A stretch of 10,089 nucleotides of DNA from VFKE01 sp031400955 (GCA_031400955.1 JANNQW010000356.1:1-10089); one strand, 5' to 3'; shown: positions 1 through 7,288, counted from the first letter of the stretch. Notes: generated by a model not told the origin, from the letters alone. Translations and numbers: made by a program.

Positions 1-27
1 TACGAAGATTTAGATGAAGGTAGTTGA
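1..27 (+). CDS. possible C-terminal tail of an upstream gene (partial)
   Basis: Reading from base 1 gives eight residues, YEDLDEGS, then TGA at 25-27. The other two forward frames also stop within the first 15 bases. An acidic tail like this is plausible for a protein C-terminus, but eight codons prove nothing. From 28 to 112 I see no gene and no convincing promoter, only a TTGACG at 24-29 without a well-spaced -10. Confidence 0.15.
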   Translation, partial: YEDLDEGS

Positions 28-112
28 CGACGTGAGGAGGCACTAAATTGGCTATTCGGCGTGTTGTATGCAGAGAACAATTTGAGCCTTCTCGCGGGGG
101 CTGCTACTGATC

Positions 113-1255
113 ATGATGAACGGTTACTTTGATTTCAACGCCACTACGCCGCTGAGCGATGTTGCGCGCGATGCCTGGCTGCGCGCTTCAGAAAGGCACT
201 GGCATAATCCCTCATCGCTCTACCGCGAGGCGGCGATGGCGAAACGGAAACTCGAAGAGGCGCGCGAGCGGCTGGGTGAACTGCTGGGCTGCGAACAGGA
301 GCGCATCGTGTTTACCAGTGGCGCGACGGAATCAAATAATGCGTTGCTCGCCAGACTTAGTGACACATTGGACAAACAAAAGCGCGTGCTGTCGTCCAGC
401 ATCGAGCATCCGAGTGTCCGCGAATTTTTGCAGCGGCAGTTTGAAGATCGGGTGACGCTGGTCAAGACCACGCCTCGGGGTGAACTGGATCTCGATGATT
501 TTACAGCGCAACTGTCGTGCGGTAATGTGGGTCTCGTCACGGTGATGGCGGCGAACAACGAGTGTGGGCTGTTGCAGCCGTGGCGTGAAGTCGAGGACAA
601 GTGCCGCGAACGCGGTGTGCCATTTCACACGGACGCGGCGCAGTGGATCGGAAAACTGCCGGCGAATGAACTGGGCGCTTGCGATTATGTGACGGGCTGC
701 GCTCACAAGTTCGGCGGGCCAAAGGGCGTCGGGTTTCTAATGATGCGCACCGAGGGCGAGGCGATGTCGTTTTTGCGCGGCGGTCCGCAGGAGGAGGGGC
801 GGCGGGCGGGCACGGAAAATTATCCGGGCATCGAGGCCATGGTCGTGGCGCTGGAAGAACTGACTCCCCGGCTGGCTGCGGTGGCGATTGATCAATCATC
901 GATGCGCGAGGATTTTGAGAAGAACATGCGCGCGGCGTTTCCGGAACTGCGCATTATCAGCGAGGGCGCTGAGCGTTTGTGGAACACCTCGATGTTTGTG
1001 CTCCCTCATGGCGACAACCGCAAATGGCTCGCCCGGCTGAGCCAGCGGGGGTTCGCGGTCTCGACCGGCTCCGCTTGCAGCGCGGGGCACGATGGCTCCT
1101 CGGTGGTGCTGGCCGCGCACGGTGCCAGTGCCGACGAGATGCGCCGCGTCATCCGCGTCAGTGGCGGCTGGGACACCGCGAAGGCTGATTGGCGGGCGTT
1201 GGCGGAGGCCTTTGCGGCAGTGAGTCGTGAAATGACCGCCGTTGCAACGATCTGA
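113..1255 (+). CDS. cysteine desulfurase, NifS/IscS-type (class V aminotransferase fold)
   Basis: This is a PLP enzyme that takes sulfur from L-cysteine as an enzyme persulfide, releasing alanine, for Fe-S cluster, thio-tRNA or cofactor synthesis in the cytoplasm. The 380 residues match the usual length. Visible motifs: the substrate-side His in EHPS (H99), ANNE (148-150), HTDAAQ (172-177) with D174 facing the pyridine nitrogen, the PLP Schiff-base lysine K199 in AHKFGGPKG, the RAGTEN phosphate-binding motif (231-236), and the persulfide Cys C322 in GSACSAG. The C322 context is of the group I (NifS/IscS) kind, not SufS. ATG occurs at 113 and at 116; the Shine-Dalgarno is weak (GGGGG at 96-100). 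No iscU, iscA or suf gene is adjacent, and the next gene has its own promoter, so it looks monocistronic. Which subfamily it serves (general IscS, or a tRNA-thiolation enzyme) cannot be told from this window. Confidence 0.93.
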   Translation: MMNGYFDFNATTPLSDVARDAWLRASERHWHNPSSLYREAAMAKRKLEEARERLGELLGCEQERIVFTSGATESNNALLARLSDTLDKQKRVLSSSIEHPSVREFLQRQFEDRVTLVKTTPRGELDLDDFTAQLSCGNVGLVTVMAANNECGLLQPWREVEDKCRERGVPFHTDAAQWIGKLPANELGACDYVTGCAHKFGGPKGVGFLMMRTEGEAMSFLRGGPQEEGRRAGTENYPGIEAMVVALEELTPRLAAVAIDQSSMREDFEKNMRAAFPELRIISEGAERLWNTSMFVLPHGDNRKWLARLSQRGFAVSTGSACSAGHDGSSVVLAAHGASADEMRRVIRVSGGWDTAKADWRALAEAFAAVSREMTAVATI

Positions 1256-1300
1256 TAATGACGAAGCTGTGGATCATTTCTTTCAAGACCTTGTGGCTTA

Positions 1301-1329
1301 TTGACACAGTGGGAGCAGTCTCATAGACT
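1301..1329 (+). promoter_or_regulatory. sigma70-type promoter for the 1347-4411 gene pair
   Basis: A perfect TTGACA lies at 1301-1306. After a 17-base spacer comes TAGACT at 1324-1329, a 4/6 match to TATAAT. A start site near 1336 would leave a leader of only about 11 bases before the ATG at 1347. That agrees with the lack of any Shine-Dalgarno there (the bases before the start read GAAATTTC). This is the best promoter in the window. It separates the downstream unit from the cysteine desulfurase. Confidence 0.65.
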
Positions 1330-1346
1330 AAGTATTCCGAAATTTC

Positions 1347-2405
1347 ATGGCCAAGACCCATTCCATCCTTGTTCCCGGATCCGAGCGGGCGCATTATGTC
1401 GCTCAACTAACGCTTTGTCTGCTGGCGGGGCTTTGCGTGGCTGCGTTGGGCTGGGCGGGCTGGCGGGGTGCTTTTTCGGGTGGCGGCGCTGCTATGCCAC
1501 CCGAGATCGGGCAATTTGCTCCGGTCACAACCTCCGTTAAAATCGGCGCCCAGAGTGTAAACCCTACGCCAGCAGTTTCATTACCGGAACCCGGACCAGT
1601 TTCAGGTTTGACATCAGCAAGCCTGTCGGCGGGAGGCTCTCAACCGACGTTGTCGACAAATCGCAAGATTACCAATGTTCAGGTGCGTGAAATGGTCGAA
1701 GCCGCACGTGAAGTGCGCAAGCAGGGCGACATGCCATTGACGCTGGAAACTTTGCGCGCAGCGGATCTGCGCGAACCGAATCACCCCGAGATTCTCAGCG
1801 AGATGGCGTTGACTTATGAGGCGATGGGTCTGGCGGAAAAATCAGAAGCCATGTGGCGCAGTGTTATCATGATGGGAGAATCGGGTGGAGGCGGGTATTA
1901 CGTATTGGCAAAGGCAAAACTCCAAGGTCGCGAAGCGATGCCTAAGACGCCGGAGCGCAACGCGGTGACGTTGGGTGCCTGCCAGATCATACCGGACAAG
2001 ACGGTGACTAAGGGACAGCGGTTGGCGCTGCGGGTGCCGATCATCGCCACGCAGGGTGCGGAGATCGATCCGGCGCAGATGGAAATTCACGTTTACTTTT
2101 ATGACAAAGTGGGCACGGACCGGATTGAGTCCACGCGCGCTGACCCACCGGTTCCAAGCTGGGTTTCCGCTCCGGTGGACTGGAGGGAGGGCGAGGAACT
2201 GGTGGACTTCAGCTACAATATGCCGGAACTCAAGCCCGAGGAGTTGCGCGAATTCGGGAAACGGAGCTACTACGGATATGTCGTGAAAATCTACTATCAG
2301 GATCGTCTCATGGATGTGCAGGCGGTGCCGAAGGCGCTGATGGACTACAATCCGCCAGGCTTGGGGCCCGCTGGTGCGGACAGTGCTCTGTTCCCAAAAA
2401 TCTGA
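1347..2405 (+). CDS. membrane-anchored TPR protein of unknown function
   Basis: I do not recognise a named family. The 352 residues open with a short polar N-terminus and one hydrophobic helix at about 19-38, with no clear cleavage site, so an uncleaved signal anchor is likely. A Ser/Pro/Gly-rich linker runs to about 105. Residues 112-178 form two helical hairpins with TPR character: A-REVRKQGD, then EPNHPEILSEMALTYEAMG, then EKSEAMWRSVI. Residues 205-332 are a beta-rich C-terminal domain with aromatic strands (IHVYFYDKVG, GYVVKIYYQDR). It is the first gene after the promoter at 1301-1329 and lies 11 bases before the pseudokinase/SUMF1 gene, so the two products are probably co-expressed. A scaffold or partner role for that protein is inference from spacing alone. 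Confidence 0.85.
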   Translation: MAKTHSILVPGSERAHYVAQLTLCLLAGLCVAALGWAGWRGAFSGGGAAMPPEIGQFAPVTTSVKIGAQSVNPTPAVSLPEPGPVSGLTSASLSAGGSQPTLSTNRKITNVQVREMVEAAREVRKQGDMPLTLETLRAADLREPNHPEILSEMALTYEAMGLAEKSEAMWRSVIMMGESGGGGYYVLAKAKLQGREAMPKTPERNAVTLGACQIIPDKTVTKGQRLALRVPIIATQGAEIDPAQMEIHVYFYDKVGTDRIESTRADPPVPSWVSAPVDWREGEELVDFSYNMPELKPEELREFGKRSYYGYVVKIYYQDRLMDVQAVPKALMDYNPPGLGPAGADSALFPKI

Positions 2406-2416
2406 CTGTCGCTCAC

Positions 2417-4411
2417 ATGGTTGTCTTGTATGTGGATCCAGATCCGGGGGTGAGGTTGAAACGTGCCAGTATGCTGGTGCATTCAGGCCATACAGTGCAC
2501 TCGGTTGAAAGTGCGGAAGATGCAGTGAACGTGGCTGAGCAATTGGAGTCGCTCGATGTGCTGGTCACAGAGGGCGTGCTCGGTGGTGATTTCACAGGCT
2601 TCGATCTTCGCGATGGGGTGCGCGGGAGATTTCCCGATCTTCACACCGTGATCACGAGTCGCAATGATCTGTCGGAATTGAGCGCCCACTTTGAGGACAG
2701 TTCGGTTCTCAGTGAACCACTCGAGGATGGGGTGCTGATCGGAGCGGTCGCCAATGCGAGCGGTTCCCCGGTAAAATCTGATTCTGAGTCAGCCTCTGCA
2801 GTGACGGCAGACGAAGGGTTGGATGCGAAGGACGCGTCACCCATATTGATGCCCGGAAAAATCCTCGGAAATTATGTTATCAAGGAGTGCCTCTATACTG
2901 AGAAAGATTCCGAGACTTATCTCGCGTTGCAGCAGTCGGTGAAGCGCGAGGTGGCCCTGGTGCTTCTCAAGCCGGAACTGCTCAATGACGCCGCCGCGGT
3001 GGAGGGATTCCTCGAACGCAGTCGCGTGAAGGCCTCGATCACACATCCTCGCATCGCACCACTCTATGAAGCGCAGCAGATTGATGGCTGGATGTATTAC
3101 ACCCGCGAGATGCCTCACGGACGCTCGCTTGAAAAACTGATCGCCGCCGGCGTGAAGTTTAAGGGGAAAATGCTTACGGATGTAATCGTCGGCGTGAGCG
3201 AGGCTATGAGCCTGGCGGTGCAGCGCGGCCATCATTATCGCATGCCGACTGCCCGGGATATTTTTTTCGATGAAGAGCAGCAAGCCAGCATTGTGAATGT
3301 ATTTCGTCCGAAGACCGGAAAAGATCGCGACTACGCGGCGGACACCGGTCGTTTTCTGATGATGCTGCGCGCGCTTGGTGAGGGGCCCCGGAGCAGGCAA
3401 ATGTTGGAGGCGCTGGCCCGGCAAAAACTCGACTGGGAAAAGTTAAACCGTCGAGCCGTAAGCATGCAGGAGCAAAACCGGACGGCTAGTTTGTTGAAAC
3501 GCGCGGATTCGAAGGAGGCGCATGAGATCGTGGCCGCCCGTTCGGCTGGAAAGGGCGTCTCAGTTTTGGCCTGGGTCGGCCTGGCGATTGCGGTGATCGG
3601 TAGTATCTTCGTGATCGTTTATCGTGGCGCCAGTGCGCCGCCGGTTAAACCGCTGGCCGAGGAAATGGCGGAGGTGCCGGCGGGTGAATTTGTTTTTCAG
3701 CGGGATGGGAAAAGAACACTGTCGAAATTCTGGATTGATAAATACGAGGTCACGATCGCGCAGTATGACGAATTCCTGAAGGCGCTGGACACTGACCCCA
3801 AACGTGGAATTGCATGGGATGACCCTCTCCAGCCAGCATCAAAAAAGACGCACAAACCCGCCAAATGGGATGAGATTTATGCCGCCGCGCTCAGTGGCGG
3901 AGCGGTGGATAAACAAAGCGTGAATATAAATTGTCCGGTCGTGATGGTGGACTGGTGGGACGCCGCTGCTTATGCAAAATGGAAGGGACGCCGGCTGCCT
4001 ACTGAGGAGGAGTGGGAAAAGGCGGCACGAGGCACTGATGGACGCGTTTATCCCTGGGGCAACACAGCGATGCCCCAAGCGGCGAACCTCCGCGCTGACC
4101 ACGTCGAGAACGGAAAAAAAAGTGAAAGCATCGAAGGATTTAAGCGCTGGGAACCGGTCAACAAAAAAATCAAGGATATCAGTCCATGCGGTGCGATCGG
4201 CATGGCGGGCAATGTGGAGGAATGGACGGCAACTTGGGGCGATCATCCCGACTATCCGGACAAACGAGTGCCCCTTGTGCGCGGAGGATCCTTCGTCGCC
4301 CCAAGTTCAAACGAATTGCTGACCGCCCGTCACTTCTACAAATCACCTGAAAGCTCCAGTGAAGCGCTTGGCTTCCGCACCGCGTCCGACCAACCACCCC
4401 CCGCCCCGTGA
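2417..4411 (+). CDS. chimera: pseudo-receiver, pseudokinase, TM helix, SUMF1/FGE-like exported domain
   Basis: 664 residues in four parts. (1) Residues 1-112 have the response-regulator receiver fold, but the acidic pair reads DPD (7-9), the phospho-Asp position is E52 and the conserved Lys-Pro is EP (100-101). (2) Residues 146-345 are a Hanks-type kinase fold (GNYVIKECLY, REVALVLLKPEL, ITHPRIAPLYEA). The VAIK lysine is V182, HRD reads YRM (274-276), the catalytic-loop Lys and Asn are T278 and D281, and DFG reads NVF (294-296), so catalysis is not expected. (3) Residues 381-403 are a membrane helix. (4) Residues 416-657 are a SUMF1/FGE-sulfatase domain (FWIDKYEVTIAQY, GRRLPTEEEWEKAARG, AGNVEEW, LVRGGSF, ALGFRTA). 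The copper-binding cysteines of true formylglycine-generating enzymes are missing (about A628 and E633), so FGE activity is unlikely. The topology implies a cytoplasmic N-half and an exported C-domain. It follows the TPR gene by 11 bases. Function unknown; a signalling scaffold is inference. Confidence 0.9.
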   Translation: MVVLYVDPDPGVRLKRASMLVHSGHTVHSVESAEDAVNVAEQLESLDVLVTEGVLGGDFTGFDLRDGVRGRFPDLHTVITSRNDLSELSAHFEDSSVLSEPLEDGVLIGAVANASGSPVKSDSESASAVTADEGLDAKDASPILMPGKILGNYVIKECLYTEKDSETYLALQQSVKREVALVLLKPELLNDAAAVEGFLERSRVKASITHPRIAPLYEAQQIDGWMYYTREMPHGRSLEKLIAAGVKFKGKMLTDVIVGVSEAMSLAVQRGHHYRMPTARDIFFDEEQQASIVNVFRPKTGKDRDYAADTGRFLMMLRALGEGPRSRQMLEALARQKLDWEKLNRRAVSMQEQNRTASLLKRADSKEAHEIVAARSAGKGVSVLAWVGLAIAVIGSIFVIVYRGASAPPVKPLAEEMAEVPAGEFVFQRDGKRTLSKFWIDKYEVTIAQYDEFLKALDTDPKRGIAWDDPLQPASKKTHKPAKWDEIYAAALSGGAVDKQSVNINCPVVMVDWWDAAAYAKWKGRRLPTEEEWEKAARGTDGRVYPWGNTAMPQAANLRADHVENGKKSESIEGFKRWEPVNKKIKDISPCGAIGMAGNVEEWTATWGDHPDYPDKRVPLVRGGSFVAPSSNELLTARHFYKSPESSSEALGFRTASDQPPPAP

Positions 4412-4479
4412 GCCGGATTTCGGAACTTGGAGAATGCGCGTCATTCTGCTAATCTCATCCACCTACACGTCCCTCCTGC

Positions 4480-5376
4480 ATGACCGGCTTCACCCCGCAT
4501 TTTTTCCCGCATCGTTTTGCGCTCTGTCTGTTGCTTCTTGCGCTCTGGCCGTCAGTTGCGCGCGCGCAATACGAAATCACACTGAAGCTCAACAAGGAAA
4601 ACTATCTGACCTACGAAGGCGTGGAAGCCTCCGTGACTGTCATGAACCGCACCGGCGCAGATGTCGTTCTCGGTGGGCCAAACAACACCCCTTGGCTCAG
4701 CTTTGAAATCACCGATCCGAAAAACCGCCCCGTGCCGCCCATGCGCTTCCATAGCGAGGAGATCATCGTCTTCAAAGCAGGCTCCACTATCACGAGAAAA
4801 ATCGCACTTACCGACCAGTTTACTTTTTCGGAGTTCGGGAACTACATCGTCCTGGCCAACGTTTACCATCCACCGTCGCAGCAATACATCGCCTCTAATC
4901 GCGCCCGCGGGATTTTTTCGGCTTCGAAGCCGTTTTGGTCAAAGCCGTTTGGTGTGCCGCTTGGCCTCGCTGGGGCCGGTCAGATCCGTCGCTTTGAGCT
5001 TTCCGTGCTTAAGGATCTCGAGCACACGAATTTATATTTGAGACTCCTGGAAGACAAAACTAACTTGAATATAGCCACATTTTCACTGGGAAGCTGGATT
5101 CACGTATCTGAACCTCAGATGACACTGGACAAGGATAACCGGCTTCAGGTGTTGTTCATGACTCAGCCCCACATTTATTCGCACCTTATCATCGACACCC
5201 AGGGAAATCTTGTGAAGCGGCTCTACTACAAGGAGCTTGATGCCAATCGCCCGCATCTGGCCGTGGATACCGCGCACAATGTGGTCGTCCAGGGTGGAGA
5301 GTTTTACGATCCGACCATCGTCGTGCCTACTCGTCCCCCGGGTCGCTCCGTCAAGGACCGTCCGCCGGGATTGTAG
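4480..5376 (+). CDS. exported beta-rich protein of unknown function
   Basis: 298 residues beginning with a classical signal peptide: histidine/arginine n-region, hydrophobic core LCLLLLALWP (about 15-24), and an A-R-A cleavage site before Q30. The mature start (YEITLKLNKENYLTYEGVEA) with NRTGADVVLGG reads like an Ig-like strand domain to about residue 140. A second beta-rich part (about 165-285) carries repeated strand patterns. The C-terminus is Pro/Arg-rich (PTRPPGRSVKDRPPG). I recognise no catalytic motif. It lies 68 bases after the chimera gene on the same strand, without a clear promoter or Shine-Dalgarno between, so it could be the third gene of that unit. Its stop is 3 bases from the 3' end of an opposite-strand tRNA gene. 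Confidence 0.85.
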   Translation: MTGFTPHFFPHRFALCLLLLALWPSVARAQYEITLKLNKENYLTYEGVEASVTVMNRTGADVVLGGPNNTPWLSFEITDPKNRPVPPMRFHSEEIIVFKAGSTITRKIALTDQFTFSEFGNYIVLANVYHPPSQQYIASNRARGIFSASKPFWSKPFGVPLGLAGAGQIRRFELSVLKDLEHTNLYLRLLEDKTNLNIATFSLGSWIHVSEPQMTLDKDNRLQVLFMTQPHIYSHLIIDTQGNLVKRLYYKELDANRPHLAVDTAHNVVVQGGEFYDPTIVVPTRPPGRSVKDRPPGL

Positions 5377-5379
5377 AGC

Positions 5380-5453
5380 TGGCAGCCGCGCCAGGATTCG
5401 AACCTAGACAAAGAGATTCAGAATCTCTTGTGCTACCATTACACCACGCGGCT
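5380..5453 (-). tRNA. trnQ: tRNA-Gln (anticodon CTG)
   Basis: Read on the minus strand this is a 74-base cloverleaf. The acceptor AGCCGCG pairs with CGCGGCT, followed by discriminator G and an encoded CCA. The D arm is GTGT-AATGGTA-GCAC, the anticodon arm AGAGA-TTCTGAA-TCTCT with CTG at 5421-5419, and the T arm CTAGG-TTCGAAT-CCTGG. The first acceptor pair is A1-U72, where the neighbouring gene has U1-A72. It is the distal gene of a two-tRNA cluster, 44 bases after the TTG gene. I see no intrinsic terminator before it meets the convergent coding sequence. Confidence 0.95.
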
Positions 5454-5497
5454 ATTTTGAACTTGATGAGAATACCCAAGCGCGCGACCAGCGCAAG

Positions 5498-5571
5498 TGG
5501 CTACCGCGCCAGGATTCGAACCTAGACAAAGAGAACCAAAAACTCTTGTGCTACCATTACACCACGCGGCA
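5498..5571 (-). tRNA. trnQ: tRNA-Gln (anticodon TTG)
   Basis: A 74-base cloverleaf on the minus strand. The acceptor TGCCGCG pairs with CGCGGTA (one G2-U71 wobble), then discriminator G and encoded CCA. The anticodon loop is TTTTGGT with TTG at 5539-5537. D and T arms are identical to those of the CTG gene, so the two are recent paralogues. The innermost anticodon-stem pair is a T-T mismatch (positions 31/39; the CTG gene has A-T). It is the promoter-proximal gene of the pair, with a candidate promoter at 5591-5618. Confidence 0.95.
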
Positions 5572-5590
5572 GTGGATTTGAAGGGCCGGT

Positions 5591-5618
5591 AAAATAGCCG
5601 CTCCCGGCCTGTTCGCAA
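5591..5618 (-). promoter_or_regulatory. candidate promoter of the tRNA-Gln pair
   Basis: On the minus strand TTGCGA (complement of 5613-5618, 4/6 match) is followed after 16 bases by TATTTT (complement of 5591-5596, 4/6). A start near 5584 would leave about 13 bases before the first tRNA. It lies in the 64-base gap downstream of gpmI, so the tRNAs need not depend on read-through. A GGCCGG/CCGGCC inverted repeat (5584-5589 and 5604-5609) overlaps it but lacks a T-run. Confidence 0.4.
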
Positions 5619-5635
5619 GCCCCAAGGAAAGTTCC

Positions 5636-7186
5636 TTATTTCTTCTCCAGAAGGCTCAGGCCCGTCATCTCCGACGGCTGCTTCACGCCCAGCATTTCCA
5701 GCAGAGTCGGCGCGATGTCGGCCAGGATGCCGTCGCGCACTCGGAAATTCTTCGCGTCGTCAGCCACATAGATGCCGTGGACGAGATTGGTGGTGTGCGC
5801 GGTGTTGGGGCTGCCGTCTGGATTGCGCATCAGCTCGCAGTTGCCGTGGTCGGCAGTGATGAAGAGGCTGCCGCCCAGTGCGAGCACCTTCTCGACCACC
5901 AAGCGCACGGCCAGGTCGATGGTCTCGCAGGCATGGATGCCGGCCTCCACCACGCCAGTGTGGCCGACCATGTCGGGATTGGCGAAGTTGATGATGGCGA
6001 GGTCGTAGTTCTCCAGCCGGCGAACGACTTCAAACGCCAGATCCGGCGCGCTCATCTGTGGCTTTTTATCGTAGGTCGGCACTTCCTTCGGACTGATCGC
6101 GAGGTAGCGGTCCTCGCCCTTGTAAGCCACCTCAAGGCCGCCGTTGAAGAAGAAAGTGACGTGGGGATACTTTTCGGTTTCCGCAGCGCGAAGCTGCTTC
6201 AATCCTGCAGCTGCAACCACTTCACCGAGGATGTTTATCATGGTCTGCGGTGAAAAAATCACGCGGCAGCCCCTGTCGTAGTAGGTGGCGTCGTATTCCG
6301 TGAGCGTGTAGTAGCCGACCTTCGGCGTCACTTCGCGGTCGAAGCCGGTGAAGTTTTTGTCGAGGAACGCGATGGAAAGCTGGCGCACTCGGTCGGCGCG
6401 GAAATTGAACCAAAGGATCACGTCGCCGTCCCGCACGCGCTGCATGTTGGCTTCTGAGAAGATCATTGGCGGTAAAAATTCGTCGCCGCGCGTCTCTTTG
6501 GCGTAAGCGGATTGAATGGCCTCTGACGGAGAAACGCTTTGGGCTTCACCCTTACCGAGCACGATGGCGTCCCATGAGAGCTTGGTGCGTTCCCAGCGCT
6601 GGTCGCGATCCATTGCAAAGTAGCGGCCGATGACGGTGGCGATGTTGGCGCCGCTCGGTTTGAGGCCGGCTTCGAGCTTCTTTAAATAAACTGCGCCGCC
6701 CGTGGGCGAGGTATCGCGCCCGTCGGTGATGGCGTGAACCATCAGATCATCCACGCCTGCAGCCTTCGCGGCATCGCACAGGGCGACGAGTTGATCCTGG
6801 TGCGAATGCACGCCGCCGTCGCTCACGAGTCCCAGGAAATGAAGCCGTTTTCCTTTTGCTTTCGCGAAAGCTTCCTGAAGCACTGCATTCGTCGCGAATT
6901 CCCCGTCGCGGACCGCTTTATTGATCCGGGTGAGATCCTGATAGACGATCCGGCCAGCGCCGAGGTTGAGATGTCCCACCTCGCTGTTGCCCATCTGTCC
7001 CGCGGGCAATCCGACGTCTTCGCCGCTGCCGCTGATTTTGGACCACGGATAATCCGCGTAAAGACGATCGTGAAATGGTGTGCGCGCCAGAAGTGTTGCA
7101 TCGCCGTTTTCCTTGGCCTTGGCTTTGCCGCCGGGATTGATGCCCCAGCCATCACGGATAATTAGAACCACTGGTTTTTTAGACAT
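5636..7186 (-). CDS. gpmI: 2,3-bisphosphoglycerate-independent phosphoglycerate mutase
   Basis: This enzyme interconverts 3- and 2-phosphoglycerate in glycolysis and gluconeogenesis through a phosphoserine intermediate, using two metal ions (typically Mn2+), in the cytoplasm. The 516 residues are the normal length. Catalytic features of the alkaline-phosphatase superfamily are all visible: D12 in RDGWG, the nucleophile S68 in GQMGNSEVGH, H127 in DGGVHSH, GRDTSP (156-161), arginines in NFRADRVRQL, K339 in EKYPHVTFFF, NPDMVGHTG with D405 and H409, TADHGN with D446 and H447, and H464 in NTAHTTN. The start at 7186 gives the typical MSKKPVVLIIRDGWG opening, though no Shine-Dalgarno precedes it. 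It is divergent from the APS-kinase-like gene and followed by the tRNA-Gln pair. Nothing looks unusual. Confidence 0.97.
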   Translation of the reverse strand: MSKKPVVLIIRDGWGINPGGKAKAKENGDATLLARTPFHDRLYADYPWSKISGSGEDVGLPAGQMGNSEVGHLNLGAGRIVYQDLTRINKAVRDGEFATNAVLQEAFAKAKGKRLHFLGLVSDGGVHSHQDQLVALCDAAKAAGVDDLMVHAITDGRDTSPTGGAVYLKKLEAGLKPSGANIATVIGRYFAMDRDQRWERTKLSWDAIVLGKGEAQSVSPSEAIQSAYAKETRGDEFLPPMIFSEANMQRVRDGDVILWFNFRADRVRQLSIAFLDKNFTGFDREVTPKVGYYTLTEYDATYYDRGCRVIFSPQTMINILGEVVAAAGLKQLRAAETEKYPHVTFFFNGGLEVAYKGEDRYLAISPKEVPTYDKKPQMSAPDLAFEVVRRLENYDLAIINFANPDMVGHTGVVEAGIHACETIDLAVRLVVEKVLALGGSLFITADHGNCELMRNPDGSPNTAHTTNLVHGIYVADDAKNFRVRDGILADIAPTLLEMLGVKQPSEMTGLSLLEKK

Positions 7187-7247
7187 GGGATATGGATACT
7201 CGCCGCTAACTGGGAAAACTCAAATCACACCGCACAACGAACGATTT

Positions 7248-7263
7248 GTTTGCACAGGCAAAC
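7248..7263. promoter_or_regulatory. perfect inverted repeat between divergent genes (possible operator)
   Basis: GTTTGC and GCAAAC are exact 6-base inverted arms separated by ACAG. The site lies in the gap between gpmI (start 7186, minus) and the APS-kinase-like gene (GTG 7289, plus). It could be an operator half-site pair or a small hairpin. If the plus-strand gene instead used the TTG at 7250, the site would overlap its start. A 6-base repeat can arise by chance. Confidence 0.25.
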
Positions 7264-7288
7264 CTTCTTCGTTAGCCTTCTCATCGTA

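Noticed and set aside
2837..3424. 195-codon minus-strand open frame inside the chimera gene
   Set aside because: It lies wholly opposite a gene with clear domain motifs, and its translation is His/Arg/Leu-rich without any recognisable motif.
4427..4455. TTGGAG, 17 bases, TAATCT as a promoter for the exported protein gene
   Set aside because: The -10 matches only 3 of 6 consensus bases; read-through from the upstream gene is as likely.
5380..5571. Two similar blocks about 118 bases apart, first taken as a direct repeat
   Set aside because: Both fold as complete tRNA-Gln cloverleafs, which explains the similarity.
5584..5609. GGCCGG...CCGGCC inverted repeat as a gpmI terminator
   Set aside because: The stem is only 6 bases with a 14-base loop and no T-run follows; a tRNA promoter overlaps it better.
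5777..6253. 158-codon plus-strand open frame
   Set aside because: It is the shadow of gpmI, whose metal-binding residues lie on the other strand in the same bases.
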